This document shows, piece after piece, positions 5,397-5,883 of a DNA stretch of 5,883 nt. The position numbers and the translations under genes are program-made. Each line of letters begins with the position of its first letter. The first letter of the stretch is position 1. Under the pieces are notes generated by a model. It was not told where the DNA came from, searched no databases, and worked only from the letters and a program-made list of their open reading frames with translations. The DNA is from Nitrospirota bacterium (GTDB lineage Bacteria > Patescibacteriota > Gracilibacteria > UBA1369 > LOWO2-01-FULL-3): the NCBI GenBank assembly GCA_011682355.1, contig JAACEU010000040.1, positions 1 through 5,883 on the forward strand, read 5' to 3'.

Positions 5397-5883
5397 AAAA
5401 GATTTATCAAAATCAGTACTCGATAAAATAAAGAAAGATCACATCAAACCAAAACCAAAGTGGGGATTCTTGCTCAAAGATTACGTATTTTGGGGATTAT
5501 TCGGGCTTTGTATCGCAATAGGAGGTTTGGTCGCATCGATGATGATCTTCAAATTGACCATTCGTGATTGGGATTTGCACAGACAGTTTGGAGAAAATTT
5601 CTTCACATTCCACATGAGAGCGATGCCGTTCTTTTGGCTGATTCTGCTCACAGGATTTATCTTCGTAGCCGACTACAATTTCAAACACACAAAGAAAGGA
5701 TACAGATATAGTTTGCCATTGGTGGTAATTGGAACGATTTTAGCGAGCATAATACTGGGATTTGCTCTATTTGGTGCGGGAGTGGCGAAGAGGATGGATG
5801 AAAAGGCACTTGAAAATTTGCCGTTCTACAAGGAAATGACATTGGATAAGAAGGTCGAAATGTGGTCACAAGTAGAAAAGGGA
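5389..5883 (+). CDS. Membrane protein encoded with the ECF sigma factor, candidate anti-sigma factor (3' end outside window)
   Basis: The frame opens at ATG 5389 within the end of the sigma gene (ATGAGTAA, 8-bp overlap) and stays open for 165 codons to the window edge. The overlap implies translational coupling. The first 30 residues are hydrophilic and basic (MSKKDLSKSVLDKIKKDHIKPKPKW), a likely cytoplasmic sigma-contacting segment. Three membrane helices follow at about 33-55, 77-95 and 107-130. After the last one, AKRMDEKALENLPFYKEM begins what is probably an extracytoplasmic domain continuing beyond the window. No zinc-binding anti-sigma motif (HxxxCxxC) is seen, so it is not a classical ZAS-domain anti-sigma. 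The anti-sigma or sensor role is inferred from operon position, topology and size alone. Confidence 0.82.
   Translation, partial: MSKKDLSKSVLDKIKKDHIKPKPKWGFLLKDYVFWGLFGLCIAIGGLVASMMIFKLTIRDWDLHRQFGENFFTFHMRAMPFFWLILLTGFIFVADYNFKHTKKGYRYSLPLVVIGTILASIILGFALFGAGVAKRMDEKALENLPFYKEMTLDKKVEMWSQVEKG

Noticed and set aside
5497..5869. Minus-strand open frames at the right end
   Set aside because: They lie opposite the membrane-protein frame that starts at 5389 and stays open to the edge with three membrane helices and a sigma-gene overlap.

Overview
This is an AT-rich bacterial window of compact, mostly single-exon-style genes. Seven protein-coding genes can be supported, the first and last running off the window edges. 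No tRNA, rRNA, CRISPR array or insertion sequence was seen. The best guess at the source is a Patescibacteria (CPR) lineage: the ECF sigma factor with its downstream KPKW-type membrane partner, the arm-less ABC-F ATPase and the ORF6N protein all resemble CPR genes. This rests on remembered family character, not on a search. None of the genes has a clear Shine-Dalgarno sequence, which would also fit Bacteroidota. Full-length reading frames without in-frame TGA argue for the standard bacterial code, so the UGA=Gly lineages are unlikely.

Layout. Positions 2-301 (+) hold the C-terminal end of an unrecognised protein. Positions 403-969 (-) encode an ORF6N-domain (phage-type DNA-binding) protein whose gene contains two striking palindromes in the same codon phase. 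Positions 1062-2828 (+) encode a complete ABC-F translation-factor-like ATPase, divergent from the ORF6N gene across 92 bp. Positions 2811-3416 (-) encode an acidic, membrane-anchored or lipoprotein-like surface protein with a C-terminal calcium-binding-type repeat; its 3' end overlaps that of the ABC-F gene by 18 bp, tail to tail. Positions 3576-4760 (+) encode a 394-residue protein with a signal peptide and about nine membrane segments. Then come an ECF-type sigma factor (about 4818-5396) and, overlapping it by 8 bp, the start of a three-helix membrane protein (5389 to window end).

How they may work together. The last two genes are almost certainly one translationally coupled unit: an ECF sigma factor with a membrane protein that is a good candidate for its anti-sigma factor or sensor. 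The 394-residue membrane protein lies just upstream on the same strand, but a perfect TATAAT between them suggests that the sigma unit has its own promoter. The other genes look like independent single-gene transcription units.

The two observations most worth a second look are the paired in-phase palindromes in the ORF6N gene and the sigma-factor start: the conserved N-terminus extends well upstream of the only ATG, with ATA as the most plausible initiation codon.
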